DNA of 46,551 nucleotides, from contig NZ_AFHO01000007.1 of assembly GCF_000218525.1 (NCBI RefSeq), forward strand, positions 1 to 46,551, given 5' to 3'. Below the pieces are notes generated by a model, which ran no database searches, was not told the origin of the DNA, and worked only from the letters and a program-made list of their open reading frames with translations. Below are positions 20,870 through 32,940 of this stretch, piece after piece (positions within the stretch are counted from its first letter, which is position 1; every line of letters begins with the position of its first letter). The translations under genes were made by a program, and so were the position numbers. This stretch comes from Mesomycoplasma ovipneumoniae SC01 (GTDB taxonomy: Bacteria > Bacillota_I > Bacilli_A > Mycoplasmatales > Metamycoplasmataceae).

Positions 20870-21733
20870 ATGAATCTACAAAATACAAAAGCAATGTTGG
20901 AAAAAGCTCGTAAAAACAAATATGCAATTCCACATATTAACATAAATAATCTTGAATGAACAAAAGCCGCACTTCTTGGTGCCCAGGCTAAAAAATCTCC
21001 TTTAATAATCGCGACCTCAGAAGGTGCGCTAAAATATATGGGAGGTTTAAAAACAGTTTATAATTTAGTGACAAATTTAATTGAATTTTTAGAAATAAGT
21101 GTTCCTGTTGCCCTTCATTTGGATCATGGAAGTTTTGAGACTTGCAAAAAAGCTCTTGAGACAGGCTTTACTTCAGTTATGTATGATGGTTCAAGAGAAG
21201 AATTTTCAAAAAATTTAGAACTAACAAGACAAATTGTCGAACTTGCAAATTCAAAAAATGCAACAGTCGAAGCTGAAGTTGGCCAAATTGGTGGCGAGGA
21301 AGACGGAATTATCGGAAATGGCGAAATTGCTGATGTTAATCAAGCATATGAGATTTCCAAAACTGGAATTACTTGTTTAGCTGCCGGAATTGGAAATATT
21401 CATGGCGTTTATCCGCCTAGTTGAAAATCTTTAGATTTTGATGTTTTAGACCAAATTTCAGAAAAAACTCAACTTCCACTGGTTTTACATGGTGGTAGTG
21501 GTCTTCCAAAAGATCAAATTCAAAAAGCAATCAAATTAGGAATTGCAAAAATTAACGTAAACACCGAACTTCAACAAGCAAATGCGGCTGCTGTCACAGA
21601 TTTTGTTGTTTCTGGAAAAATTAAAGAAGGCAAAAATTTTGATCCACGAAAATTATTAGCTCCAGGAACAAAAGCGATCCAAGAACTTGTCGAGGCTAAA
21701 ATTGTCGAATTTGGTTCAGAAAATCAAGCATAA
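20870..21733 (+). CDS. fba: Fructose-bisphosphate aldolase, class II
   Basis: A 287-residue zinc aldolase that splits fructose 1,6-bisphosphate into glyceraldehyde 3-phosphate and dihydroxyacetone phosphate in glycolysis. The zinc-site motif VALHLDHGSFETC is at about 77-89, EAEVGQIGGEED follows at about 133-144, then GIGNIHGVYP and VLHGGSGLP with further metal and phosphate ligands, and KINVNTELQQA near the C-terminus. Two TGA codons are read as Trp. The start ATG at 20870 has AAAGGTG upstream. It is separated from the delta-like gene by 18 bases and from the pseudouridine synthase by 5, so all probably belong to one transcript. Confidence 0.97.
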
Positions 21734-21738
21734 TTTGG

Positions 21739-22590
21739 ATGATAGAATTTAGCGTATCTGAAAATCAAGTAGGTCAAAAACTTATTCAATTAGTTAAAAA
21801 ATTGCTTTTGAATTTCAATTACAACGAAATTCAAAAGCTTTTTCGTAATAAAAAAATAAAAGTCAATAATAAGACTGAATCACAAAAATATTTGCTGGCT
21901 TTTGGTGACAGAGTTTTGATTTTTAACTCTAAAAAAGAAGTTCAAAATCAAAAAAAGTTACCTAAAATAAAGACAAATTTAAAAATAATTTATCAGGACT
22001 CAAATATTTTAATTGTTGAAAAACCTAAGGATTTACAGGTTCATGGTGGTAATAGCAACCTTGATTTGGCCGTTTGAAATTATTTAAAAATAGAAAAAAC
22101 AGATGTTTTTATGCCTTCACATGTGGGGCGTCTTGATAAAAAAACATCTGGAATTATTTTATACGGACTTAATTATAAAAGTGTTGTTGAACTTAATAAA
22201 AAGCAGAAATTTTTTGAGAAAATTTATACCTTTGAATCAAAATTAAAGTTAAAAAAACCTATAAAAACCGATCTTTTTATAAGGAAAAATGACCTTAATA
22301 AAAAAATGGAAGTTTGTAAAAATGAAGTAGGATGTTACCTTATTTCCACGACATTTTTTTCTAAAAACAACAGAAATTTTGCGATTTTACATACTGGCAA
22401 AAAACATCAAATACGACTAACTTTATCGCATTTAGGTTTCCCGATTTTTGGTGATGAAAAATACAATGGCGAGCAAAAAAGTCGCTTATTTTTGCATTCA
22501 TTTTCTTTAAAATTCAATAATTTAGACGGCTTTTTATCTTATTTAAACGGCAAAAAATTTGTCTCAAAACCAGAATGATGAAAACCATAG
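21739..22590 (+). CDS. RluA-family pseudouridine synthase (RluC/RluD type)
   Basis: A 283-residue enzyme that converts uridine to pseudouridine in RNA, probably 23S rRNA. An N-terminal S4-like RNA-binding part (residues about 1-75) is followed by the catalytic domain with HVGRLDKKTSGI, in which Asp133 is the expected nucleophile (family motif HRLDxxTSG, with an extra Gly here). Later motifs are KKHQIRLTLSHLGFPIFGDEKY and RLFLHSF. Three TGA codons are read as Trp, two of them adjacent near the end. Which rRNA site it modifies cannot be told from sequence. Confidence 0.92.
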
Positions 22591-22638
22591 ATTTTCGTTA
22601 TTTTTTATCTAAAATTCAAATTAAACCCTAATTTCTAG

Positions 22639-22644
22639 TATAAT
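22639..22644 (+). promoter_or_regulatory. gatCAB promoter -10
   Basis: TATAAT within CTAGTATAATTTT lies 42 bases before gatC. A weak -35 (TTCAAA, 22615-22620) is 18 bp upstream. This makes gatCAB a separate transcription unit. Confidence 0.5.
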
Positions 22645-22686
22645 TTTAAATTTAATAAAAATTAAAATAACAAAATTGGAGGCAAA

Positions 22687-22980
22687 ATGGATAGAGAAAA
22701 AATAATCAAACTTGCAAAATTGTTGTATTTTGTTCCTAGTGAAAAAGTAATTGAAACCGTTTTACAAGAAAAAGATGAAATGCTAAACCGCATTAATTTT
22801 TTGCATACTTTTGATACAAAAGACGTTCCTAGTTTGGAAAAAATTAACTCTTTTCCAAAAGGAATTGAAATTTTATTCGATGACGAGCCAAATTTTTCTG
22901 ATTTTAGACCTCAACTTTTTACAAATTCAGTCCACGCAAGTCAAAATGAAATTATAACCAAAAAGGTGATTGATGACTAA
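22687..22980 (+). CDS. gatC: Asp/Glu-tRNA amidotransferase subunit C
   Basis: A 97-residue small subunit that stabilises GatA and GatB in the complex that makes Gln-tRNA from misacylated Glu-tRNA. An N-terminal helix with KIIKLAKLLYFVP resembles the usual vaklArl. The C-terminal segment includes FRPQLFTNSVHAS, in place of the family's lReD. Similarity is weak, as is usual for mycoplasma GatC, and the call rests largely on position directly before gatA and gatB. The gene has GGAGGC before the ATG, and its end overlaps the gatA start. Confidence 0.85.
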   Translation: MDREKIIKLAKLLYFVPSEKVIETVLQEKDEMLNRINFLHTFDTKDVPSLEKINSFPKGIEILFDDEPNFSDFRPQLFTNSVHASQNEIITKKVIDD

Positions 22981-24292
22981 ATTTGAACTAGATATAAATC
23001 AGGCAACTGAAAAATTAAAAAAAGATGAAAATAATGCTGTTTTTTCTTTTTTTGAACAAAAAAATCAAAAAAAAGGAATATTGTCAGGCATGTTTTTTAG
23101 CATAAAATCAAATTTTGCCACCGTTGAAGGAGTTTCGCATGGTTCATCAAATTCGCTTATTAATTTTAGACCTGGATATAATTCAACAGTTTTTCAAAAA
23201 TTAATCGATCAAGGAGCCCAGCCATTAATTAAGGTTTATAATGACGAATTAGGACTAGGTGGCAAAGGTCTTTTTTCTTTTTTTGGTAAAATTTTAAATC
23301 CACTTGACAAAACTAAACTAGTTGGCGGCTCATCATCAGGAAGTGCAGCAACAATTGATTCTGTCCATTTCGCAATCGGCTCAGACACCGGTGATTCAAT
23401 AAGAAGACCGGCTAGTTTTGTCGGAAAAGTCGGTTTTAAACCTTCATATGGGGCTGTTTCTCGTCACGGTTTGTTTGCTTATGCAACTTCTCTTGACACG
23501 GTTGCTTGACTTACCCACAATGTTAGTGATTCGATTTTGGTTTCTCAAACAGTTTTTGGTCAAGATAAAAACGACTTAACTTCTGTTGAAGTACAAGTTC
23601 AAAAAGTTGAAAAAACTAAGCCAAAAAAAGTTTTATTCTGAAATTTTGACAACGAAATTGAACCTTATGTTAAAGAAAAACTCTATAAATTAGAGCATAT
23701 TTTACAATCTGAGGGTGTTTTGGTTGAAAACATCATTCCAGATTTAAATTTGCTAAAAACAATTTTACCAGTTTATGAAATTATCTCTTACTCAGAAGCT
23801 ACTTCGAATTTATCAGCAATAAACGGTTTAACTTTTGGGAATACGGACAAAAATCTAAAATGAGAAGATATTTTTTTAAAAACAAGGACAGACGGATTTG
23901 GCTTTATGCTCCAAAAAAGACTTATTTGAGGATCTTTTTTCCTTGAGCAGAAAAATCAAGAACATTTTTTTATTAAAGCAAAAAAAATAAGAACCCTAAT
24001 TAAAAATTATTATGAATCACTTTTAAATCAGTTTGATATAGTGCTTTTTCCTGCTTTTTATGGGGTTGCCCCTGATGTTTTTGGAAAAAACAGTGAAAAA
24101 AGTGACAAAATTACGAATTTTATACTTGCAATTTCTAATTTAGTCGGAAATCCTTCGATAACAATCCCATTAGGAAAACACAAAAATTTACCTTTTAATC
24201 TAGCCATTGACTCAAAAATTAACTCTGATGCAAGTTTATTAGGTTTTTCACTTTATATTGAAGAAAAAATAGGTGACATCAATGTTGAATAA
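22973..24292 (+). CDS. gatA: Asp/Glu-tRNA amidotransferase subunit A
   Basis: A 439-residue amidase subunit that releases ammonia from glutamine for transamidation. The amidase triad is visible: Lys45 in FFSIKSN, the cis-Ser in GGSSSGSAA (118-126), and the nucleophile Ser142 in GSDTGDSIRRPASF. Downstream, VGFKPSYGAVSRHGLFAY is the usual Kpt.G.vSr.G motif. Several TGA codons are read as Trp. The ATG at 22973 is chosen over TTG 22970; AAGGTG lies just upstream. It overlaps gatC by 8 bases and gatB by 11, so the three are coupled. Shorter than typical GatA (about 480). Confidence 0.95.
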
Positions 24293-25682
24293 TAAATATT
24301 TAGTAACTATTGGGGTTGAAATTCACTTAGAACTTAATACAAATGCAAAAATGTTCTCAGATTCGCCAAATTTAAGTGGTCAACCTAATAAATTTTTTAA
24401 TCTTTTTGATTTAGGTTATCTTGGAACATTGCCAAAAATAAATAAAAAAGCTGTCGAAAAAGCAATAATTTTAGCAAAATCCTTAAAAATGGAAATTCCA
24501 TCAATATTAGCTTTTGACCGGAAAAATTATTTTTACCCTGATTTGCCAAAAGGTTTTCAAATTACCCAGCAATTTTATCCAATTGGAAAAAATGGTTCAA
24601 TAAATGTTGGCGATTTTTCTGTTTTAATTGAAAGAATTCACCTTGAAGAAGACACAGCAAAGCAAATTCATAAAGAAAATCAAACATTTTTCGACTATAA
24701 TCGCTGTGGCGTTCCTTTAATTGAAATAGTGACTCAGCCGATGCTAGATTCGGCCAAAAAAGCCGCTCAATATGTTGATGAAATTAGAAAATTAGCTTTA
24801 TTTTTAGGTATTTCAGATGCAAAACTAGAAAATGGTTCGCTTCGGGCTGACATAAACATTTCAGTTCGTGAAAAAAATCAGCCATTTTTTAATCCAAAAG
24901 TTGAAATTAAAAACATAAATTCAATTTCTAATATCCAAAAAGCTGCCCAACTTGAAATTGAAGAACAAATTAATACTTACGAAAAAGGCCAAAAAGTTTC
25001 TCAGGTCACTAAAAAATTTAACGATAAACTAATAAAAAATCAAACTTTACGAACCAAAACGGATGCCATAGATTATAAATATTTCCCTGAACCAAATTTA
25101 CCTTATATCGAATTAACAAAAGAATTTATTGATTCTATCCAAGTCCCACTTAGTCCTTTGGAAATCCAAAAAAAGCTCGAAAAATACGGTGTTTCTACAT
25201 TTTATATTAATCAAATTTTAAATAATTTTGAATTTTGAACTTTTTTAAAAAATTCAAATCCAGAAAACTGATCCCAAAGTGTAAAATTGTTTTTTGCTGA
25301 AATAGTTCCAATTATTAACAAAAACGGTTTTGACCAGCTTTTTATTGACTCTGATTTTTTTGGAAATTCAGTCAAAAAATTGTTAGATAACCAAATAACT
25401 AATAGTGAATTTCGTCAAATAATTGAAATAAAAAATAACGAACCTAACTTAGATCTTGACAGCATTATAAAAACAATTTTTGAAAAAAAATTATCTGATG
25501 ATGAGATTAAAATTCTTTTGGCTGAACTTGTTAGTGAGGAAACTAGTCAAATTGGGCAAAATAAAAATAATAAAGAAAAATTATTTAAAATTCTGATAGG
25601 TAAATTAATCAAAAAAACAAAAGGAAATGCTGATCCTAAAAAAGTAAATCTAATTTTGACTGAATGGATAAAAAATCTTTAA
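24282..25682 (+). CDS. gatB: Asp/Glu-tRNA amidotransferase subunit B
   Basis: A 466-residue subunit that binds the misacylated tRNA, activates its side chain with ATP and receives ammonia from GatA. The N-terminal IGVEIHLELNTNAKMFS is the family signature, followed by KNYFYPDLPKGFQITQQ, DYNRCGVPLIEIVT and the metal and tRNA segments, ending with the helical YqeY-like tail (GNADPKKVN near the end). Two TGA codons are read as Trp. An in-frame GTG at 24273 is an alternative start. I prefer ATG 24282, with GGTGAC just upstream. Confidence 0.96.
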
Positions 25683-25755
25683 AAAATAAAATCATTTTTA
25701 AATGAGTTTTTTTGGTTAAAATTACATAAAAACATAAAAAAATAGCGATTTATGA

Positions 25756-25761
25756 TATAAT
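25756..25761 (+). promoter_or_regulatory. Promoter of the P97/P102-like operon
   Basis: TATAAT within TATGATATAATTATG lies about 36 bases before the ATG of the P97-like gene, followed by the strong Shine-Dalgarno AAGGAGAAAGG. No clear -35. Confidence 0.55.
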
Positions 25762-25797
25762 TATGTATCTATACACAAAAATAAAAAAGGAGAAAGG

Positions 25798-28700
25798 ATG
25801 CCCGAAAAAAACAAAAATTCATTAATATTAGCATTGACCGCCGTTGGCGGCGTTGCTATTTTTGCAACAACGGTTGGACTTGTAACTCGAATTCGCTATA
25901 CAGGAGAAAATCCGCGAGCTGAGTTAGAAAATTTAGTTTCTCGAATCCATAATGTTGCCTTTAAAACTGATGTCTTTGATGATTCTACCACATATAGTCA
26001 AATAAAAACACAACTTTTTGACAACAGTGGAAAATTATTAGCTGGCACAGATTTAAATAAATTTATATCTTTTTACACACAAGTTAACTCCCAATTACGC
26101 AAATTTGAACCAACTTTTGCACCAAATAAACCATTTTTAGAATTTATTGACTTAATTCCAAACGATAATGATCAAAGTTTTGAGCTTCGCTTTCGCGCAA
26201 AACACCAAATTGACAACAATCGCACAGCATTTTCAACAATTATTTCTAAAAAAGTTTCATTTGCACAACGTTCACAATTTGCTCTTGCCGAATTTAATTC
26301 CAATTTAGAAAAAATTACTAAAAGTTTCAAAGAAAACATCCAAAATTTAAGAAGAACAGATTTTAGTTCTAGTTTTTCAAGTCCAAATTTAACTGATCAA
26401 AAAATCGCATCCTTAACTCGTGTTGAGGATTTTGCCGCTGACATTAATAGAGCTGGAACTCAACTTGAGGCAGTTGAAAAAATAGCTCAATATTTCCCTG
26501 ATTTTCGAAAAATAATTAACGAGTTAAATTTTGATCAAAATAATTCTTTCCCTTTTAAACAAGGAACAATTTACAATTTTAGTTTAGAAAAACATCCTGG
26601 AACAAATAATTTTATTTCAGTTGATTCAAATTCAGTTCCAAGTTTTTTAGTTAAAGCTGAATTAACTGATGATGCAAAATTTGAACTTAAAAATTTTAAT
26701 ATTGAAGATGCTCAACTACTTGAAAAAATTGATTTAGTTCCACAAGTTAGTTCAAATTCTAACTCAAGTCAAGATGCAAATAATGGAGGAAACACCACTG
26801 AATCTGGTGAAAAACAAGCAAAACAACCAACTTATTTTGCTGATTTAGATGATATTTTGTCTAAAATTTCACTCAGAAAACTAAATTTTCTTGATTTTAA
26901 AATTGCTTCAGGGGCAATTACAACCCCAAGCTCTTCAACTGTTGCAGTTAATTTAGCTTCCTCATCAACTTCTGAGCCATTACCTCAACTTCAGCAAGTA
27001 AATTCAGTCCAATTATTCCAAGGCCAAGTGCAACAAGAAGGACAAGATCAACAGCAAGCTCAAGGAACTGAAGGTGCCCAACCCCAAGCAGAATCATCAA
27101 AACAAGCTACTGCCCCTGAAACAAAATCACAAAGTCTTGAGGAATTTGTTAACAAACTCGCCGTTAATTCAACTACTTCGATAGAATTTTTAGAAAAAAT
27201 AAATAAAGATCTTTATAAATCAAATCAAGCTCGATCTAAATCTGTTGTAAAAGCAATCAATGATAATCTTTTAATAAAACCAATTTCTCTTGATTTTGGC
27301 GAACTTTCTCCATATTTTTCACAAAGAAAAGTATCAGGAGTTGATTTTTACCTTGATATTAATCGTGCAAAGGCAACCTCAAATACTCTTGAAATTCCGG
27401 TAAATATTAACCTTTATTCAAGTTTTTTTGGTGACAACAACCCTAAACTATTAAAATCAAAACAAGAAACTTTTGAAATAAAATATTTCAAACAAAAAAC
27501 TGAAACAACTGGCGCAACTCATCAACTTGACAAAAATCGTCAAGAATTTTATTTTATTAATTCTTTACCAGACAATTCTCCTCAACTTCAACAAGTTGCA
27601 GTTTCTACTACTTCATCAAATCAGCCTAGAATTCATGAAGAAAAAATTGTAACCGCAACTTCATTTATTTCTAAAACTGAGCTAGAAAAATTAATTGGAA
27701 CTGATAATCAAAAATCTGAAGAATTAAAGCAAATTTTATCAAATAAGTTCCAGTATGGATATGATTTTAATCCCCATGAAGCAATGCTAAAATCATGAAC
27801 AGGAAATCAAAAATTCCCTAAATTACATGATTTTCTTGATTTTCAATCTGATGACCAAACGGGTTCACCTTTTAAAATTAAATCATTAAAATCTAACAAA
27901 TTTTTCACAAACGAGCATGATGTTGCTGCTTTTTATGCTTATTTATTAAGTATGGAGCCAACTGAAATTTTAGAATATCTTTTTGAAATTGCAAAATCAG
28001 CAAACTTGATTGATCCTAATGAAAAAATAAATATAACAGACATTAAAGAAGGTAACATTTTTAAAAACGCAAATGATATAAAATTTAAGTCTGAGTCTGA
28101 CATTATGGGTCTAGATTTTAATGGTCATGTTAAAACTTTTGACACAAGAGGTTGAATTTCTAACTTATTTTTACCAAAAACTATTGCTGATCAATTTAAA
28201 AATGACCATGATGATGACAAAATTTTTGAAAAACTTAACAAAATAACTCCAGCAAAAATTCAACAAGGTTCTTCGGAAACAACAGGTCAACCTGAAGATA
28301 TCTACAAAGAAATTCGCGAAAATACTAAAAAAATTAATGAAAGTAGTAACTCAAGTTCAAATACCGGAGTCCTAACACTAGTTTCAACCGGCACTGAGCA
28401 AACTCAACAAACAGCTAAACCCGTTGAAGAATTAGTAAAGAGTTTTTATTCAACAAAAACAGAAAAACTGACTAATTTAAAAGATTTATTACTTGCGTTT
28501 TATGTTAAGGCTAAAGAACTTAATAATTTTAGAGCTTGAGCAAAAGTTGGCTTAGATTTAGATTATCAAATAGTTTTTGAAAAACAAACTGGTGCAGCAA
28601 ATTATTCAACAGGAACCGATATTCCAACCGGATCTGAAGGGTACAATCTTACTTATTATTACAAAATTTTCAATAAACAAACTAAGACTGAAGAATATCA

Positions 28701-29223
28701 AAGTCCTAAAACAGCTTTAAAAATTTTGGTTTCTACAAATGATCAAAGACAATCTGAAGAAAAAAAGACCCTAAATAAAGCGGTTTTAAGTATTCCACCT
28801 TCTTATTCTTTGCTTCAATATGAAAAAACTGAATTTGAAAAAATAGCCACTACCCAAACTAGTGGAGATCAAACTCCACAAAAAGCTTTTGAAAATACAA
28901 AAGAGTTTAAAGAAATTCAAGAAATTATCAAAAAATATGATCCAACTTTAGCCCTTAGTGTTAAATCTGAAACAAAAGATGTTTTCCACCCTGACAAAAT
29001 AAAAATAGTTCTCCTCGAAGTTACCAAAAACGCTCAAAGCGAATCTGAATCTACCGAAACCCAACCCCAAAACACCGAAAAATCTCAACTTAATTTCCAA
29101 ATTAGAATTCAAAAACTTCCAGAAACACCGAAACCAGCCGCTCCAGAAACAACCGCTACGGAACCAAGTTCAACAACTTCAGAACCAACAACCGAAACAA
29201 CCACAGCCTCAACAGCAAGCTAA
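25798..29223 (+). CDS. P97-family adhesin-like surface protein
   Basis: An 1141-residue protein, read through four TGA(Trp) codons. A membrane segment at about 8-30 (ILALTAVGGVAIFATTVGLV) serves as signal anchor. After it, RYTGENPRAELENLVSRI and the order of later blocks follow M. hyopneumoniae P97, the cilium adhesin, including a stretch near 660-760 (KSWTGN, then SLKSNKFF and EILEYLFEIAKSA). The central part has a Gln-rich run (about 400-435) and the C-terminus is rich in Thr, Ser, Glu and Pro (TTATEPSSTTSEPTTETTT). The AAKPV-type R1 repeats that bind cilia in P97 are absent. The Gln- and Ser-rich tracts recall the P146 paralogue, but this is only a suggestion. It is the first gene of a two-gene operon with a P102-like protein, as in other P97/P102 loci, and is probably cleaved at the surface. 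Confidence 0.85.
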
Positions 29224-29266
29224 ATAATTTAGTGCTAAAACATAATTTTTTAGAAAGTAGAAAAAG

Positions 29267-32200
29267 ATGCTTAATAAAACAAACAAAATAAAAAATGCAA
29301 AAACAATAATTTCAACAGGTTTTTCGATTACAGCAATTCTTACAACAATTGTTGCAGTTCCGATTGGTCTAACAATTTTTGAGCGTTCATATAGTTCGCA
29401 AATTTTTGGTAATGTTGATAAAAATCAAGTTGTAGATCTAAAAACTCAGACAACTTTTAGTGAAGAAGATTTTATTAATGCCCTTAATAATCTAAAATTG
29501 CACGACCAATATAAAAATTTATCGGCAAAAACAGCACTTGCCTTAGCTAACAATCCTTCATATGCTTTCAATTTTTTAAAAGCATATGATTTTACTCCAA
29601 TTACTAAGCACAATTTTCGGGTAGTTTTAGATATTGAAAAAGCAACTGCCTCTGGTAGCGAAGTAAAAAATGTTGTAGTTTATGCTCATTCAGATCAATT
29701 TAAACTTACTTATTCAAAACAAACCGACCTTAAAGGTTTTGCTCAAAGTGATAAAGCTGATGGTGATTTAGTTGGATTCCAAATTGATCTTGAAAAATCA
29801 AAATTAGAACTTTCTGCAACAAAAAGTTCTAATTTAACAGCTTCTGAAGTTGCTTTTAAACTTGACAATGATTTTCAAGCTTCATATAAAATATCACGCT
29901 CAAAGACTCAAGCATTTTCTGATGCTTTATTTCAAAATGGCTTAACTTATAATTTGGTTAACACTTTAGGTTTACCAACAATTTTGGAAAAAGGTTATGT
30001 TTTGTCCCCAAAAACAGTTGAAAACCAAAAAGCTAAACAAGAAAAAATGGTTATGATTGCTGATTCAGAAACCAAAAGAGTTGATAGCTTGATGAATGTT
30101 GAAAACTTGGTTTTCAAAAATCATAACGATAAAGCAGGAACTCTTTCAATTTCTTTTGAGCTAATTGACCCAAACGGAAAAATTGTCAAAGAATTTGATT
30201 TTCCAATTTTAGGAATTAAAAAATTAAGTGTTGATGTCAAAAGTGTCGAGCAACAAATTCTTTCAAAATTTAGTGATGTAATTCAATTAAAACCTTTTGT
30301 TCAACTTGCGCTTGTTAAAGATAATCTAAGTTTGGCTCAAACCATTTACAAAACCGATAATAACCCCGTTAATGTCGCCAAAGTCTTGAGCAGAATTACG
30401 CAAAACTCTCAACAAAATGCACGACATAATCAAGTTTCAACCCAACTTTTCCAAGATTCAGGTCAAAATTCACAAGCTACAACCGAAAAAGTTCAAATTA
30501 ACCCTCAGGATTTTAATTCTTTTTTTGATTGAAAATTAAATACTATACAAATTCCTGGGCTTGAAGGCTATCTTGTTGAAATTAATTCAATTGGTTTAGC
30601 ACAAAATTTATCCCAAGAGCAAAAAGATAAACTTTTAAAAGAAAATAAAGTTTCTTTTGAAGTTGATTTTAGTGTAAAAAAACAACTAAATATTGAAGCT
30701 CCTTACCTTGAAAGTGAATTTGTTAAGTCAAATTATCCGCGAGTTCTTGAATCTTCACTTGCCACATTAGGAAAAGGAAGTAATTCTAAATTTGTTTTAG
30801 TTGATCTTGATTCTTCAAAATCTAATTTTGAAGTTCAACTTGATTATGATGAAAATCAGCGAAAAGTTCTAAATTCCGCTTTACAACGAAATTCACAAAT
30901 TGACTTTTCAAATTTAGATAAGATTGATTTTCAAGATCCAAAAGTTCAAAACTTTAATCCTCTAGCTAGAACTTTTGAATTCAAAGAAAATCCTAATGGT
31001 CCAAAATTAACTTTAGAATATATAAAATCTCTAGTTTCAGAAGTTGTTGAAGATGCTAAACAACAAAAAACATTTGATGAAGTAGCTAGAAAACTTTATT
31101 TTTTAGATCACGGATACCAAGCAGAGGACACTACTAAATTAGAAGCATACAAACAAAAATATTCAGCAATGTTCCCTCAACCTGAGAAAAAATCTGAAGA
31201 AAAAGCAGAAAAACCAACAGAAGATCAAACTTCAACCACACCTCCAACTTCAGATTCAACTCAAGCTTCAGACCAAACTTCTTCTCAACCTTCAACTTCA
31301 ACAGGAACCTCAACTCCAGCAGAAAGCAATTCCCAAACAACAACTGAAGGATCAACAGGTACTGCTGCTCCTGCAGCTGCCGCTGCCGCAACCCCTGTAC
31401 AAGCATCTGCTTTTCAGGATTTACCTCAAGAGACACCAACTCAAACCCAAACACCTGAAAAAACTGAAATTACAGATGGTTTAGGTATTAAACTTTGGTC
31501 ATTTTTACAAAAATCTAACTATCCAGAATTAGAAAATTCTGATGTTTCTTATGAAGTTGTTAAAAATTCTAACAGCCAAGTTGATGTAGTTATGAGTTTT
31601 AATCAAAAAACAACTGGAGAAACTACATCAAAACCAGCAAAATTAATTTTTTCAATTCAAAATCTTGAAGACAATCAGTCTTATGATAATTTAGTTAAAT
31701 ATAATCCGCTAGTTCTTTTTGATTTTAGAAAAAATCAAAAAACTGAAAATGGAACTGTTTCAAAAATCTCATCATTAAATCGAACTGATATTGAAATTGA
31801 ACTAAATAGTAAAATGATCGAAGAAACAGCGGAGGGCGAAGAAGGCACAGAAGTTTCAATGCCGGTCGCGGAAACAGTTCAAACCAGCGAAGCTACCACC
31901 ACAACAGCTACCGCCCCTGCACCTTCAACTCCTGTTCAAAATAGCGCCAACCCACAAGATGGAATTGTACTAAAAAAACCTGTAATTTTAGGAAAAGGTA
32001 CTCAACCAGCTCTTAAAAATGGTGTAGTAATGTTAGCTTTTAGTCTAAAAAACATTACTAAAAACAAAAAGACTCATTTACTTTCATCTAAAGAAGGTAA
32101 AGGCTTATTTATTTCAAAAGTTGATTTTGATAAAAAAGAGACTTTAGTAATTGGTCTAGACCAAAATGGTTCTAATGCTGCTTCAGGTCAAACAGCCTAC

Positions 32201-32665
32201 CCAGCGGTTGGTCTAATTTCTGGTGTTCAAGGTAACGCAGCAGGACTTTTTGAAATTAAAGAGTCCAAACTTGAAAGAAACTACACAGCACCGTTAAGTT
32301 TTGATATTTTTTCTCAAAAAAATATCAATTTAACTAATCAAAGTGCTAATTTTGATTTACTTAAAGAAGATGATTTGTTATTTTTAACTATTTCTAAAAA
32401 GGATGCTGATTACACATTTACTTTAAGTTCTTCTCGTAATCCATTGTCTCAAAAAATTGTATCTAATTTAAATTTAGAAGATTCATACCCTGATATATTT
32501 AATGGTCACCTTGATTGAAGTTATTTAGGTCCAAACCCTGTAGACAAATCTGGTTCAACAGTAACTGTTCGTGGTCTAGCAATTTATGATTCTGTGGATC
32601 TTGCAGACCAAGAGTCAATCTCTCAAGTTCTTACAAATGCATTTATTAAGGAACTAACCAGTTAG
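29267..32665 (+). CDS. P102-family surface protein
   Basis: A 1132-residue partner of the P97-like protein, 43 bases downstream, with two TGA(Trp) codons. The N-terminal membrane segment is at about 14-37 (IISTGFSITAILTTIVAVPIG), typical of P102 paralogues. The region around 640-720 is low-complexity: Thr/Ser/Pro/Gln-rich, with an Ala run (AAPAAAAAATP). Another Thr/Ala-rich patch follows near 875-890. P102-type proteins are processed, shed and bind host molecules such as fibronectin and plasminogen in M. hyopneumoniae. No enzymatic domain is seen. The C-terminus continues as open frame right up to TAG at 32663, just before an A-tract and the 5S rRNA promoter. Confidence 0.83.
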
Positions 32666-32678
32666 TTTTCCTGCCTGT

Positions 32679-32728
32679 AAAAAAAAAAAAAAAAATATTT
32701 TGCACAAAACTTTTTTTTGTGATATAAT
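32679..32728 (+). promoter_or_regulatory. 5S rRNA promoter with upstream A17 tract
   Basis: A run of 17 A (32679-32695) is followed by -35 TTGCAC (32700-32705), a 17-bp spacer and -10 TATAAT (32723-32728). The A-tract sits where an UP element would. The same layout is found before the tRNA-Gly gene and at 45026-45074. Confidence 0.75.
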
Positions 32729-32738
32729 TATAAACATA

Positions 32739-32841
32739 ACAGTAACAATAGCAAAAGGGATCACCTGAATCCATTCCGAACTCAGTAGTTAAGCCTTTTT
32801 ACGCCGACGATACTAGAAATAGGAAAATAGGGAGTTACTGT
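32739..32841 (+). rRNA. rrf: 5S ribosomal RNA
   Basis: About 103 bases. Helix I pairs ACAGTAAC (32739-32746) with GTTACTGT (32834-32841). The central part has the conserved CATTCCGAACTCAGTAGTTAAG (bases about 32771-32792), the hallmark of bacterial 5S. The gene stands alone, without 16S or 23S next to it, as in the M. hyopneumoniae group. It has its own strong promoter. Ends are estimated from helix I. Confidence 0.93.
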
Positions 32842-32874
32842 TTTTTTATTTTCTTTAATAAATAAAAAAACAGT
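32837..32874 (+). terminator. Hairpin overlapping the 3' end of 5S rRNA
   Basis: Perfect 14-bp arms ACTGTTTTTTTATT (32837-32850) and AATAAAAAAACAGT (32861-32874). The T-run is in the 5' arm, so it is not a standard intrinsic terminator. The first four bases are also part of 5S helix I, so the two folds compete. Confidence 0.5.
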
Positions 32875-32940
32875 AAAAATATCAAAAAACAGACAAAAAA
32901 CACGATAAAATGGTTAAAATAACCAAAAAAGAGTTAAATT

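Noticed and set aside
24273-24281. GTG start for gatB
   Set aside because: The ATG nine bases downstream gives a typical GatB start and has a suitable GGTGAC upstream, although GTG cannot be excluded.
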